Shown piece by piece: positions 17,518-26,170 of a DNA stretch of 64,000 bases. The DNA lies in NCBI RefSeq assembly GCF_029023725.1, contig NZ_CP119075.1, forward strand, positions 3,219,501-3,283,500, read 5' to 3'. Both the position numbers and the translations under genes were made by a program. The notes below the pieces were generated by a model. That model ran no database searches. It was not told where the DNA came from and saw only the letters and a list, made by a program, of their open reading frames with translations. The DNA is from Synoicihabitans lomoniglobus. GTDB taxonomy: Bacteria > Verrucomicrobiota > Verrucomicrobiia > Opitutales > Opitutaceae. How positions within the stretch are numbered: position 1 is the stretch's first letter; every line of letters begins with the position of its first letter.

Positions 17518-18309
17518 TCAGGACTCACGCGCCCGCAGGATCCACTTGCGCAGGCTTTGCAGCGCCTGGCCGTGAATCTGGCAAATGCGGGACTCGGTGA
17601 GGCCAAAAACCTCGGCGATCTCGGCCAGTCGCATGTTTTCAAAGTAATACATGGCGAGCACTTTCTTCGGCGTTTCCGGCATTTCGCTGATCCGCTCCAC
17701 CAGCATCGCCTTCAATTCCTGCTGCTCCATGGAATCGCCCACGTGCTCGCAATTGTCGTCGGCGATCAGCTCGTGCAACGAACCACTGGTGCCCTCGGCG
17801 TCGCCCACCGGTTGGTCGATCGGCACGATCGTGATCGGACGCACCTCCGCCTGCCAGCGGGCCAGTTCCTGCGGCTCCAGACCCAAGTGCTTGCTCAACT
17901 CCGCGTCGGTCGCCACCCGGCCGAAACGTTGCTCCAGTTCACCCACCGCATCCCGGATTTGGCGGGACTTCGCCCGAGCGCGGCGCGGGCACCAATCCAG
18001 ACGGCGCAGTTCATCGAGCACCGCCCCGCGAATGCGCAGCGTGGCGTAAGCACCAAAGGTATTGTCTTGCGCGGAGTCGAAACGCCGCACGGCCGCGATC
18101 AATCCGGTCACGCCCACGCTGTGAAGATCGTCGGCCTCCACATGAGCCGGCAGTCGCAATTTGATCCGATTCACCACGGCTCTGACCAAGGGAAGGTGGC
18201 GCTCCAGCAGAACGACCTCGTCCGGGTTCAGTTCTTGAGAGGAGGCCTCGACCGTATTCCGAGTGGACGAACGGCCGGATGAGGTGGGAGTAAGCAGGTT
18301 TGATTTCAT
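17518..18309 (-). CDS. RNA polymerase sigma factor of the FliA/WhiG group
   Basis: The 263-residue protein has sigma70 regions 2, 3 and 4. Region 2 holds HVEADDLHSVGVTGLIAAV and FGAYATLRIRGAVLDELR. Region 3 follows around LEQRFGRVATDAEL, and region 4 ends with LAEIAEVFGLTESRICQIH, a helix-turn-helix for the -35 box. DELRRLDW is characteristic of the FliA/WhiG/SigF-SigB-like branch. No flagellar genes are nearby, so a motility role cannot be assumed; it may direct an envelope or differentiation regulon. Its stop faces the convergent FGE gene 70 bases away. Confidence 0.9.
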   Translation of the reverse strand: MKSNLLTPTSSGRSSTRNTVEASSQELNPDEVVLLERHLPLVRAVVNRIKLRLPAHVEADDLHSVGVTGLIAAVRRFDSAQDNTFGAYATLRIRGAVLDELRRLDWCPRRARAKSRQIRDAVGELEQRFGRVATDAELSKHLGLEPQELARWQAEVRPITIVPIDQPVGDAEGTSGSLHELIADDNCEHVGDSMEQQELKAMLVERISEMPETPKKVLAMYYFENMRLAEIAEVFGLTESRICQIHGQALQSLRKWILRARES

Positions 18310-18704
18310 GAAACGGTGGTCAGGTTAAGCTACGGTTGCGTAGACCCACTGCGTCGCAGCCCCGTGGCGCAGGGGCATGCTGGCGCGGTCTTCGAAAGTA
18401 TTCCGAATGCTCGCAGGGTGCGCATCGCGTCCGATCAACATGATCGAGCGCATGAAGAGTCCGGACGCACTGTAGGTCGGAACTACGGGCGACTTGACGG
18501 TCGCATCACGCGGCTCGGTCGCGGATTTCGATGGGCACAATGGAAGCATGACCGCCCTAAATGCAGTCCACGTGCCATGAATTTTCACCTTCTCCTTAGT
18601 TACTGGAGATAAGGCGTTTATTAATGTTTATTTTTCTCCTCCCCAGAAAACGCCCTGAGTCTGGTCGCGGCAACGACCCAAATCGGCAATAATTGCCTAC
18701 CCGG
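18310..18704. other. Intergenic region upstream of the sigma factor
   Basis: About 395 bases without a convincing gene. Short open frames on both strands (around 18316-18612) have no recognisable content. A short hairpin (GCCCC / GGGGC) lies near 18359-18376. The region from about 18600 is AT-richer and probably holds the sigma-factor promoter, but no clear -35/-10 pair stands out. Confidence 0.4.
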
Positions 18705-18728
18705 TAAAATCGGGTAAATTCCCGATTC
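18705..18728 (-). terminator. Rho-independent terminator of the acyltransferase gene
   Basis: Read on the minus strand, a 7-bp stem (AATCGGG / CCCGATT) with a 6-base loop is followed by TTT, about 20 bases after the stop of the gene at 18750-19430. An overlapping alternative stem uses ACCCG at 18699-18703 with CGGGT at 18711-18715. Confidence 0.5.
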
Positions 18729-18749
18729 TATGCTAATCATTCCAGCCGG

Positions 18750-19430
18750 TCAGTCGCGGCGGGGAATCTGCGTAACCGACGTCCGGCCTTTGGCGATGCG
18801 GGCCGGAGCCAAGTATCCACTGAACGCCAAGGTGGGCATCACCAACGCGCGTTTGCCCAGCAGGGTGCCGGGCTGCAATACGGCGTTGCAGCCCACTTCG
18901 GCTTCATCGCCGAGAATCGCGCCGAACTTGCGCAAGCCGGTGTCGACCACTCCTTCCGGCAACCGCAGCGAAATGGGCTGCTGATCGAGCCGAAGATTCG
19001 AGAGCACCACGCCGGCGCCGAGATGAGCTTTGTTGCCGAGGATGGAATCTCCCACGTAATTGAAATGAGGCACCTGCACATCGTCCATCAGCAGGCAGTT
19101 CTTGAATTCACAACTGTTCCCGAGCACGCACCGCTCGCCGACGATTACGTTGCCCCGGACAAACGCCCCCGGCCTGATTTCCGTGCCCGCCCCGATCCAG
19201 GCCGGCCCGATCAAGGTCGCGGTCGGCGGAAGCTTCACCGTCGGATCGATCCATACTTCACCTTCGACGCTGACGCCCGGAGGCAGGGCGAGCTCGCTGG
19301 TGTTCCCCCGCAGATCCGCCAGGGCCTGCTTGATTTTCGGCAACCACGCCCACGCGCTGGCATCGGCCGGAAAATACGCGGCAAAGGTCTGGAGGGAGGC
19401 CGGCAGGGCATAGAATTCGGCGGCGTGCAT
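18750..19430 (-). CDS. Left-handed beta-helix sugar-nucleotide acyltransferase-like protein
   Basis: The 226-residue protein has a short helical N-terminus, then hexapeptide repeats from about residue 50 (VWIDPTVKLPPTATLIGPAW, then AGTEIRPGAFVRGNVIVGER). The loop containing NYVGDSILGNKAHLGAGV and the run GAILGDEAEVGCNAVLQPG resemble the C-terminal acetyltransferase domain of GlmU and related sugar-nucleotide transferases. No pyrophosphorylase domain is present, so it is a stand-alone acyltransferase or a regulatory homologue. It is transcribed away from the glycolate oxidase genes, with 110 bases between starts. Confidence 0.75.
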   Translation of the reverse strand: MHAAEFYALPASLQTFAAYFPADASAWAWLPKIKQALADLRGNTSELALPPGVSVEGEVWIDPTVKLPPTATLIGPAWIGAGTEIRPGAFVRGNVIVGERCVLGNSCEFKNCLLMDDVQVPHFNYVGDSILGNKAHLGAGVVLSNLRLDQQPISLRLPEGVVDTGLRKFGAILGDEAEVGCNAVLQPGTLLGKRALVMPTLAFSGYLAPARIAKGRTSVTQIPRRD

Positions 19431-19540
19431 GAGCGCAGTGGATAGGTTTTTACGGCCGCTGCCAACCGCACCTTCCGTCTGTTTTCACGAAATCCTTGGC
19501 TCCGCGCCGCCCCGCGACATCGTCGGCTCCACCCCACCCC

Positions 19541-22051
19541 ATGCCTCCTTCGCTGCAGAGCCTCCGCGCGCAATTCCCCCCCGACCGCATCTCGACCGCA
19601 GCGGCCCTGCTGGCCGTCCACGACGCGGATGCGCAAACGTCCTACCGCTGTCGCGCCCGGGCCATTGTGCTCCCCCACACGATTGATGAAGTGGTGAGCA
19701 TCGTGCAGTGGTGCCACGCCGAGGGCGTGCCCTTCGTGGTCCGCGGCAGCGGCACGGGCTTGTGCGCCGGCGCGACGCCGGTGCCGGACGGGGTGGTCAT
19801 CGTTACCACCAAACTCGATCGCATCATCACGGTCGACCCATCGCGCCGACTGGCCCTCATCGAATCCGGCGTGGTGAACCTCGACATCACCCGCGCCGCC
19901 GCCCCGCACCAGCTGCACTACGCCCCCGATCCTTCGAGCCAGCCAATCTGCACCATCGGCGGCAATGTGGGCTTCAATGCCGGTGGCGCCCACTGCCTCA
20001 AACACGGCATGACTTCCAACCACGTGCTCGGCCTCACCGCCGTGCTCGCCACCGGCGAACGTGTGACGTGGGGCAGCGCCAGTCGCGAATCGATCGGCCC
20101 CGATTGGACGGGATTGTTCGTCGGCAACGAGGGTCTGTTTGGCATCGCCCTTGAGGTCACCGTCAACCTCATGCCCGTCGCCGAGACCCGCTACACCGTG
20201 CTGGCGGGTTTCGCTTCAACCGCCGCCGCCGGCGATGCGGTTTCCGCCGTGATTGGAGCCGGCATGATTCCCGTCGCCATGGAGCTCATGGACGAGCTCA
20301 CGATCGAAGCCGTGCGTCCCGTCGTCCCCCTCAATTATCCGCCCGACTGTCGGGCAATCCTCGTCATCGAGCTCGAGGGACCCGCCCCCATCGTCGCCGC
20401 TCAGCGCCCCACCTTGGAGGCGTTGCTCACCGCGCAACACGCCACCGGATTGGTCGTCGCCTACAACGACGCCGAACGCGCCGCCATCTGGCACGTGCGC
20501 AAGAGCGCCTACAGTGCCTTCGGCCGCCTCGCGCCGAGCAACATGGTGCAGGATTGCGTCGTGCCGCGGCGACACCTCGGCGCCGCTCTTCGCCGCATCA
20601 ACGAGATTACCACGGCCGCCAACATCCGCTGCGCCAATGTCTGCCACGCCGGCGACGGCAACATCCACCCGAACCTGCTCCACGACGCGGCCGAACCCGG
20701 CGCCGTTGAAGCGGTCGAACACGCCTCCGGTGAAATCCTCCAAGCCTGTATCGCGCTCGGGGGTTCCATCACCGGCGAGCATGGCGTGGGAATCGAAAAG
20801 AAATCCTATCTGCCGCAGATGTATGGCGCTGCAGAGATGGATCTGTTCCGCCGCATCCACGCCGCCTTCGACCCGGCCGGTATTGCCAACCCCGGCAAAA
20901 CGCTCGAGTCGGCTCCGACGCTTCCGACGTCTCCATCGGACGCGAATCCAGGGCCGGTCCCACCCAGTCAATCATTGCTTTCCGCGCCGACCACCATCGA
21001 TGAATTGGTCGCGGTCGTCCGCACCCACGTCGGTCCGCTCCTGCCGGTCGGGCGGCGCACCAAACCCGCCTTGTCCGACCACGCCGCCATGCTCCTGCCC
21101 ATGGATCGGCTTCGCGGCATCACGGACTACGCCCCCGAGGAATTCGTGCTCACCGCGCTGGCTGGCACGCCGCTGGCCGACATCGCCGCCGAACTTGCTC
21201 AACACGGCCAGGGCCTGCCCTTCGACCCGCCCTTTGTCGCGGCCGGGGCGACCTTGGGCGGCGCGGTGGCCAGTGGACTCAACGGCCCGCGGCGTTTCGC
21301 CCACGGCGGCGTGCGCGACGCGGTGCTGGGCATGACCTTGGTCGATGGTCGCGGACTGCGCCTCGTCGTGGGGGCCCGCGTGGTGAAAAACGTGGCCGGT
21401 TTCGATCTGCCTAAATTCATGGCGGGCAGTCTCGGTCGCTTCGGCGTGCTGGCGGAAATTACCATCAAAGTAGCCCCCCGACCCGCGGCCGAACGGACCT
21501 TGGTCATTGATTGTGACGATGCGGGTGAACTGGTGACGATGCTCGGCCAATTGGCCCGCTCGCCGACGGAACCCCATGCCATCGACGCGCGTCCCTTGGA
21601 AAACCGGATTTACCTCCGTTTGGCCGGACCGACTGAAGCCCTCGAAGCCTTGTCCGAATCGATTTCTCAAACCGCGTCCGGGGCTCGCCCGATCTCCGAC
21701 GCCAGCGCCAGCGCATGGTGGAGCGATGTGCTCGGATTCGGCTGGGCCCACGCGGACGGCACATGGTTGAAGGTGCCCACTCATCTCGCCAATCTGCCGC
21801 GGCTCATCGCGCTGCTATCGGAGTCACCCGCTGCGCGCCTGCATGTCAGTGCCGCCGGTGATCTGAGCTACGTCTCGCTGCCGCCCCACGACACCGCGAC
21901 CCGCGAGGCGATGCGTCAGCGTGGGTTCGACTCGTTGCTCTTGCGCGGAGCCGGTGCGGTCTGGCACCGCACCACCCCCACCGCCGCCATCGAACCCCGC
22001 ATCAAAGCCGTGCTCGACCCCTTCAACCGGTTTCCGACCGATCTGCTCTGA
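19541..22051 (+). CDS. Fused glycolate oxidase subunits GlcD-GlcE (FAD-binding)
   Basis: ATG 19541 is chosen; an upstream in-frame start adds a Pro/Ala-rich stretch unlike the family. The 836-residue protein holds two FAD-binding oxidase modules. Residues 1 to about 455 match GlcD: VVRGSGTGLCAGATPV, ICTIGGNVGFNAGG, CHAGDGNIHPNLLHD and SITGEHGVGIEKK. Residues about 480-836 match GlcE: GLPFDPPFVAAGATLGGAVA, RVVKNVAGFDLPKFMAGSLG. They are joined by a Pro/Ser linker (APTLPTSPSDANPGPVPPSQ). In most bacteria these are separate subunits. The complex oxidises glycolate (or D-lactate-like hydroxyacids) to glyoxylate and passes electrons to quinones. The iron-sulfur subunit starts 3 bases downstream. 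Confidence 0.88.
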   Translation: MPPSLQSLRAQFPPDRISTAAALLAVHDADAQTSYRCRARAIVLPHTIDEVVSIVQWCHAEGVPFVVRGSGTGLCAGATPVPDGVVIVTTKLDRIITVDPSRRLALIESGVVNLDITRAAAPHQLHYAPDPSSQPICTIGGNVGFNAGGAHCLKHGMTSNHVLGLTAVLATGERVTWGSASRESIGPDWTGLFVGNEGLFGIALEVTVNLMPVAETRYTVLAGFASTAAAGDAVSAVIGAGMIPVAMELMDELTIEAVRPVVPLNYPPDCRAILVIELEGPAPIVAAQRPTLEALLTAQHATGLVVAYNDAERAAIWHVRKSAYSAFGRLAPSNMVQDCVVPRRHLGAALRRINEITTAANIRCANVCHAGDGNIHPNLLHDAAEPGAVEAVEHASGEILQACIALGGSITGEHGVGIEKKSYLPQMYGAAEMDLFRRIHAAFDPAGIANPGKTLESAPTLPTSPSDANPGPVPPSQSLLSAPTTIDELVAVVRTHVGPLLPVGRRTKPALSDHAAMLLPMDRLRGITDYAPEEFVLTALAGTPLADIAAELAQHGQGLPFDPPFVAAGATLGGAVASGLNGPRRFAHGGVRDAVLGMTLVDGRGLRLVVGARVVKNVAGFDLPKFMAGSLGRFGVLAEITIKVAPRPAAERTLVIDCDDAGELVTMLGQLARSPTEPHAIDARPLENRIYLRLAGPTEALEALSESISQTASGARPISDASASAWWSDVLGFGWAHADGTWLKVPTHLANLPRLIALLSESPAARLHVSAAGDLSYVSLPPHDTATREAMRQRGFDSLLLRGAGAVWHRTTPTAAIEPRIKAVLDPFNRFPTDLL

Positions 22052-22054
22052 GCC

Positions 22055-23335
22055 ATGCAACATCGCCTCAACGCCCAAACGATCGGCCCCAACGGACCTG
22101 CCATGGTCGCCGCCGTGGATGCATGCGTGCATTGCGGGTTTTGTCTGCCCGCCTGCCCCACGTATCACGAAACCCACGACGAAACGGCCTCCCCCCGCGG
22201 CCGGATCGTGCTCATGAAGGAAGTCCTCGAAGGCACGCTGACTTGGGATGACGCCCAGCCGCATCTCGACCAATGCCTGGGCTGTCTCGCGTGCGAGCCG
22301 GCCTGCCCCAGCGGCGTCTCCTATCGCGACTTGATCAGTCCGTATCGCGCCCTCGCCGCTCCGCAGGTTCGACTCGGTTTCACCGCCCGCGTGCGCCGGG
22401 CGTTGGCCGCGTTCACCGTGCCGTATCCGCGGCGGCTGCGTCTGGCACTGCGGGCCGCTCGCCTCACCAAACCGTTGCACCGCTGGATTCCGGCCGCATT
22501 CCGCCCTTTGCTCGACCTGGCCCCCGCGGCACTGCCTCGTCGCCAAACCTTGCAAGCACTCTACCCCGCTCGCGGTAAACGTCGCGCCCGCGTCGCCCTG
22601 CTCGCCGGCTGTGCCCAGCAGGTGCTCGATCCCGACATCAATGCGGCCACCATCGAAGTGCTCACGCGCAATGGCGTCGAAGTCTCCGTGCCTCGCGCCC
22701 AGGGTTGTTGTGGCGGGCTCGCCTGGCACACCGGTGATCGAGCCACCGCGCAACATCTCGCGCGCGCCAACCTCGCCGCATTCCCCACCGACCTCGACGC
22801 CGTGCTGACCAACGCGGCGGGCTGCGGTTCGGCCCTCCACGAATATTCCATGATACTCGCCGGCACGCCCCACGAAGCCGCCGCCCGCCAACTCGCGGCT
22901 CTCACGATCGACGTAAGCGTGTTTCTCACCCGCCTCGGCCTGCGCGAGCCACCGACCGGTTTCCAGCCGACTCGCCGCATTGCCATGCAGGACGCCTGTC
23001 ACCTCGCCAACGCCCAGGGAGTCCGAGCCGAGCCCCGGCAACTTCTGGCCCAAATCCCCGGCCTCGAACTCATTGAGCCCGCCGATGGACACATCTGTTG
23101 CGGCAGCGCGGGCACCTACAACATTGATCAACCCGCCATGGCGGCCCGACTCGGACGCCAGAAAGCCGAGGCCATGCTGGCCACGGGAGCCGACCAAGTC
23201 GCCTCGGGCAACATCGGCTGCCAAACCCAGATCCGCCACCACCTCGCCCGGCTGAACGCGGCACTGCCCGTGCGTCACCCCATGCAAATCCTCCGCGACG
23301 CCTACGCCCCGGAAACGCAAAACGGCCGATCGTGA
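22055..23335 (+). CDS. glcF: Glycolate oxidase iron-sulfur subunit
   Basis: The 426-residue protein has two [4Fe-4S] ferredoxin motifs near the N-terminus, CVHCGFCLPACP and CLGCLACEPACP. Two cysteine-rich CCG domains follow (CCGGLAWHTGD and CCGSAGTYNIDQP). This is the GlcF layout. It should carry electrons from the fused GlcD-GlcE flavoprotein to the membrane quinone pool. It starts 3 bases after glcDE, so translation is probably coupled. Its stop codon falls in the loop of a strong hairpin that also serves as terminator. The tRNA-Gly relic begins 10 bases after the stop. Confidence 0.88.
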   Translation: MQHRLNAQTIGPNGPAMVAAVDACVHCGFCLPACPTYHETHDETASPRGRIVLMKEVLEGTLTWDDAQPHLDQCLGCLACEPACPSGVSYRDLISPYRALAAPQVRLGFTARVRRALAAFTVPYPRRLRLALRAARLTKPLHRWIPAAFRPLLDLAPAALPRRQTLQALYPARGKRRARVALLAGCAQQVLDPDINAATIEVLTRNGVEVSVPRAQGCCGGLAWHTGDRATAQHLARANLAAFPTDLDAVLTNAAGCGSALHEYSMILAGTPHEAAARQLAALTIDVSVFLTRLGLREPPTGFQPTRRIAMQDACHLANAQGVRAEPRQLLAQIPGLELIEPADGHICCGSAGTYNIDQPAMAARLGRQKAEAMLATGADQVASGNIGCQTQIRHHLARLNAALPVRHPMQILRDAYAPETQNGRS

Positions 23336-23347
23336 AGATCGGCCGTT
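23321..23347. terminator. Bidirectional terminator containing the glcF stop codon
   Basis: A perfect 11-bp stem (AACGGCCGATC / GATCGGCCGTT) encloses a 5-base loop in which the glcF TGA lies. On the minus strand the stem is followed by TTTT, so it would terminate transcription from the tRNA side. Before the island arrived it was probably the tRNA-Gly terminator as well. Confidence 0.75.
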
Positions 23348-23378
23348 AAGAAAATGGAGCGGGCGAAGAGACTCGAAC
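23346..23378. repeat. Left att-like repeat: orphan tRNA-Gly 3' end
   Basis: These 33 bases match 47451-47483 exactly. On the minus strand they read as the T-loop, 3' T-stem, 3' acceptor strand, discriminator T, encoded CCA and 9 downstream bases of tRNA-Gly. No 5' part of a tRNA is present here. Confidence 0.85.
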
Positions 23379-23746
23379 GAATTTGCTCACATCTGCATCA
23401 ATTTGCTGTTCAATTACGTTACGGAATTAGTGACTCCTCCAACGCACATGGAAACACACCCGAAGAAAATAGCGCAAAAATCGGGGAGAAAAGAGCCGAC
23501 TACCTACGCCAAGTCGCGGCGTATAATGCCTCCATTCCCGCGACCTCCGAGGCCGACGCTGTAGAGGTTCAGGAAATCGTATGGTCGTGGTTAAACCTAT
23601 CCTCTGACGTCAAAGCGGCGATTCTCGCAATTGTCCGAAATTCGAAGACACAAAACTTGGATACGGCAATTCCGAATCCTTCGACAGGGAAGGGTTGTGG
23701 AATTTCAAATAAAGTCATCTCTCTACAATCGGAGACTCCATTATGA
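23354..23746 (+). CDS. Relic or hypothetical small protein at the island edge
   Basis: The 130-residue frame opens inside the orphan tRNA fragment, so its first residues are not a natural N-terminus. The true start, if any, is later, possibly near 23450. The segment EIVWSWLNLSSDVKAAILAI resembles short proteins often found beside integrases and tRNA genes in Planctomycetes and Verrucomicrobia, but this is a weak resemblance. The DNA from 23379 to 23995 is clearly AT-richer than the neighbours, which points to foreign origin. From 23747 to 23995 I see no gene. Confidence 0.3.
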   Translation: MERAKRLERICSHLHQFAVQLRYGISDSSNAHGNTPEENSAKIGEKRADYLRQVAAYNASIPATSEADAVEVQEIVWSWLNLSSDVKAAILAIVRNSKTQNLDTAIPNPSTGKGCGISNKVISLQSETPL

Positions 23747-24050
23747 AGCCTTGTAACGAAGTTCTTCGCGCGTCGAGACCGCCCCGGTATCGGCGCGCGG
23801 GAGATATTCCCGCAGTCCCCATAGCGATTGAAATCGAAAAAAGTCGCGATTACTCTCACCTATAATCGGTCTTCATCGGGAAAATCTACTCGGGAACAAA
23901 GCTTGGGAGTGAGCTCCTTCCGGCGAACATCATTAAAATAGATAGCCTGCATTGGGCAGCGGCCGCGAAGATTTTGGCAAGCTGACGGTGGCGCTTGATC
24001 GGGCCTGAGATGGTGAGACACGGTCGTCTCTTATTTGGTGGGTTATGGGT

Positions 24051-24962
24051 TTAGTTGCGGGTTAGGCAATCGGGTTGTGCATTGCCCCCCATGGGGGGCA
24101 AGATTTTTGCCTCCGCCTGCATCGGGCTCAGGTAGCCCAGAGAGGCGTGTTTGCGGAATCGGTTGTAGAAGACTTCGATGTAGTTGAAGACGTTGGCGCG
24201 GACTTGGGCTTCGTTGGCAAAGACGTGGTCGCGCACTGCGGCCGTTTTGTAGCGACCAAAGAAGGACTCCATCGCGGCATTGTCGTAGCAGTTGCCCTTG
24301 GCGCTCATGCTCGGGTGCATTTTCAGCTTGGCCAGCAGGCGTTGGTAGCGATCCGCGGCGTAGGTGCTGCCCCGGTCGCTGTGATGCACGATGCCGGCGC
24401 GGACTTCGCCGCGGGTTTGCACGGCGTTTTCCAACGCGGTGCAGACCAGGGCGGTGTCGTTGCGATCGGAGACGCTCCAGCCGACGATGCGTCGGGTGCA
24501 TAGATCCATCACCGTCGCCAGATAACACCAGCTCTCGTCCGTGCGCAGATAGGTGGTGTCGGCCACCCAGATCTGATCGCGATGCTCCGGTTTCCCCAAC
24601 TGCTTGAGTAAGTTGGGATGGTAGCCAAACAGATGCTCGCTGTCGGTGCCCATCGGCTTGAACCGGGCATGGGAGCGGCCGACCAACTCCAACTCGTGCA
24701 TCAGGCGCAGGGTGCGATCACGGCCACAGTCCACGCCCTGCTCACGCAGATGTTGGTGGACCGGCCGGTAACCGTAGGGGCCGCAAGCCCGACGCACGAC
24801 TTGCTCGATCACTGGCTTGATCGCTTCGTCCTGCTCTCGGCGGACCGAGGGTCTGGCCTCGATCCAGCGGTAGTATCCGCTGCGCGAGACGCCGAGCGCT
24901 TCGCCCATCTCGGCCACGTCATACCTGTGCTGATGTTTTCGCATGAACACGAAGCGGCTCAC
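24051..24962 (-). CDS. IS3-family transposase OrfB (DDE integrase domain)
   Basis: The 303-residue frame contains an HTH_21-type region (LGVSRSGYYRW) and an rve DDE catalytic core. Asp residues lie in IWVADTTYLR and VHHSDRGSTYAADRYQ, and Glu in NAAMESFFGRYK. A typical LGYLSPMQAEA C-terminus follows. The GTG at 24962 overlaps the OrfA stop by four bases (GTGA). The functional transposase is probably the OrfAB fusion made by -1 frameshifting, and the frame upstream of the GTG continues openly through the slippery site. Confidence 0.92.
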   Translation of the reverse strand: MSRFVFMRKHQHRYDVAEMGEALGVSRSGYYRWIEARPSVRREQDEAIKPVIEQVVRRACGPYGYRPVHQHLREQGVDCGRDRTLRLMHELELVGRSHARFKPMGTDSEHLFGYHPNLLKQLGKPEHRDQIWVADTTYLRTDESWCYLATVMDLCTRRIVGWSVSDRNDTALVCTALENAVQTRGEVRAGIVHHSDRGSTYAADRYQRLLAKLKMHPSMSAKGNCYDNAAMESFFGRYKTAAVRDHVFANEAQVRANVFNYIEVFYNRFRKHASLGYLSPMQAEAKILPPMGGNAQPDCLTRN

Positions 24963-25252
24963 TCGTCCTTGGCGAAGTAGCTCACCGTTTTTTTTAGGAT
25001 CTCATTGATCCGCTTTTCTTTCGCCAGTTGCTTGCGCAGCTGGTCGATCTCGGCGGCCAACTGGGTCGGGCTCGACTTCGCGTGCGGCGGACTCGCCGCA
25101 TCCATCTCGGCCAGTTGCTCGCGTTTCCAGCGGTAAAGCAGACTCGGGTTCACATCCAACTTCCGGGAGACCTCCGGGGCACTCAGCCCGTCCATGATCA
25201 TCAGCCTGGCGGCTTCGCGCTTAAACTCGGCGCTGTGTCGGTTTCGTTTCAC
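24959..25252 (-). CDS. IS3-family transposase OrfA
   Basis: The 97-residue protein starts with an HTH_Tnp_1 domain (KRNRHSAEFKREAARLMI, LSAPEVSRKLDVNPSLLYRW) that should bind the terminal repeats. It ends with a coiled-coil leucine-zipper region (AAEIDQLRKQLAKEKRINEI). OrfA alone usually represses or regulates transposition; fused with OrfB it makes the transposase. Confidence 0.92.
   Translation of the reverse strand: MKRNRHSAEFKREAARLMIMDGLSAPEVSRKLDVNPSLLYRWKREQLAEMDAASPPHAKSSPTQLAAEIDQLRKQLAKEKRINEILKKTVSYFAKDE
24988..24995 (-). other. Probable -1 ribosomal frameshift site of the IS
   Basis: A run of eight A on the coding strand lies 27 bases before the OrfA stop. A -1 slip here continues in frame into OrfB without a stop, as in many IS3-family members. 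Confidence 0.7.
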
Positions 25253-25306
25253 TTTAGGTTTCTCTTTCTAAGAGATTCCCGTGTCCATTTTTCTCAGGCC
25301 CGATCA

Positions 25307-26170
25307 GCTTGCAACAGCAGGAGGCCAAAGCGACATGAAAAGGCCTACGGCGATGGCGGCTCTTAGCGCCTCTTCAAGCATTTCTTCGAATAAGGGCATC
25401 AGAACCTGTTGTCGATCGCCATGGAATGCGGTTTTCACGATGCGTCGCACCTGCCACGCTACTTCAGGAAGCGCACCGGCATAATCTCAGAAAACTACCG
25501 ACGACGCGTTATGAACGGGCCCCAGGGCGTAGGACCAGTGTAGCTTGCCCTACCCAGAGGAACCTCGCCAAAGAGCCATCCACTAGCGCCCGATCTAGCT
25601 GCAACCAAGACAGCCCCTCTTCGCCTCATCAGCTCCGTTCGTGTCACCGGCACCGATGCCGAAAAAGCCAACTTGCCGCTCAATCGTTCATCCAAATCAA
25701 GGACCCTGAATTCCTTCAGACCATCTTCAAAACTTCTGAAGGTGATCTCCGTCGAGTCGCCCCAAAATGCGTTTGCTTCTCTCCTCGACGATCCGAAGAG
25801 AACTCCAAACTTATAGAGCAGCACGAAGTGCTAAAAAACACTGGCATCCTCTACGAACCGCCACCGAGAGCTATTGCCCAAGTTGCGCGTATGAGCGACC
25901 GCACGGTGGCATGGATATATAAGGCGTTGGCAGGTCTAACGCAGTGACTGCGATAGCTGGTTGCGTCACCGCCATCAGCCCATCGCTCGCGTCCGGGGCA
26001 ATCCCAGCCAGACAACATCAATCTGGAAACACACATCGCGAGCATCCGTTCGGCGGTTCAAATCCTGTTCGAAACGCGGCCCCCTTTCGCCCGGCGACAG
26101 CCATCCTGCTCTGGCCAGAATTGGATGGCCAATTCGATCAGAAGCGGACGCTCAGATCTGCGGATGAATA
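25307..26170. other. Island DNA without a convincing gene
   Basis: About 860 bases between the IS and the giant gene. Two overlapping frames are open: 25426-25947 on + (173 residues) and 25495-25824 on - (109 residues). Neither has a recognisable domain. The end of the + frame (IAQVARMSDRTVAWIYKAL) looks weakly like a DNA-binding helix-turn-helix. The stretch is probably degraded island DNA. Confidence 0.4.

Larger units (their letters stand above)
23996..25306 (-). mobile_element. Complete IS3-family insertion sequence
   Basis: The element is 1311 bp. Its ends are inverted repeats beginning TGATCGGGCCTGAG at 23996 and ending CTCAGGCCCGATCA at 25306; the match continues imperfectly for about 38 bases. 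The TG...CA ends and the 3-bp direct repeat GCT on both sides (23993-23995 and 25307-25309) fit IS3-family transposition. Two overlapping reading frames on the minus strand encode OrfA and OrfB. Both appear intact, so it may still be active. Confidence 0.9.

Noticed and set aside
25426-25947. A 173-residue frame after the IS
   Set aside because: Overlapped by another open frame, no domain, unusual composition; described only as relic DNA.
26051-26073. A tRNA T-arm-like sequence (GGTTCAAATCC) next to the giant gene
   Set aside because: The flanking bases do not pair as a T-stem and no other tRNA arms are near.
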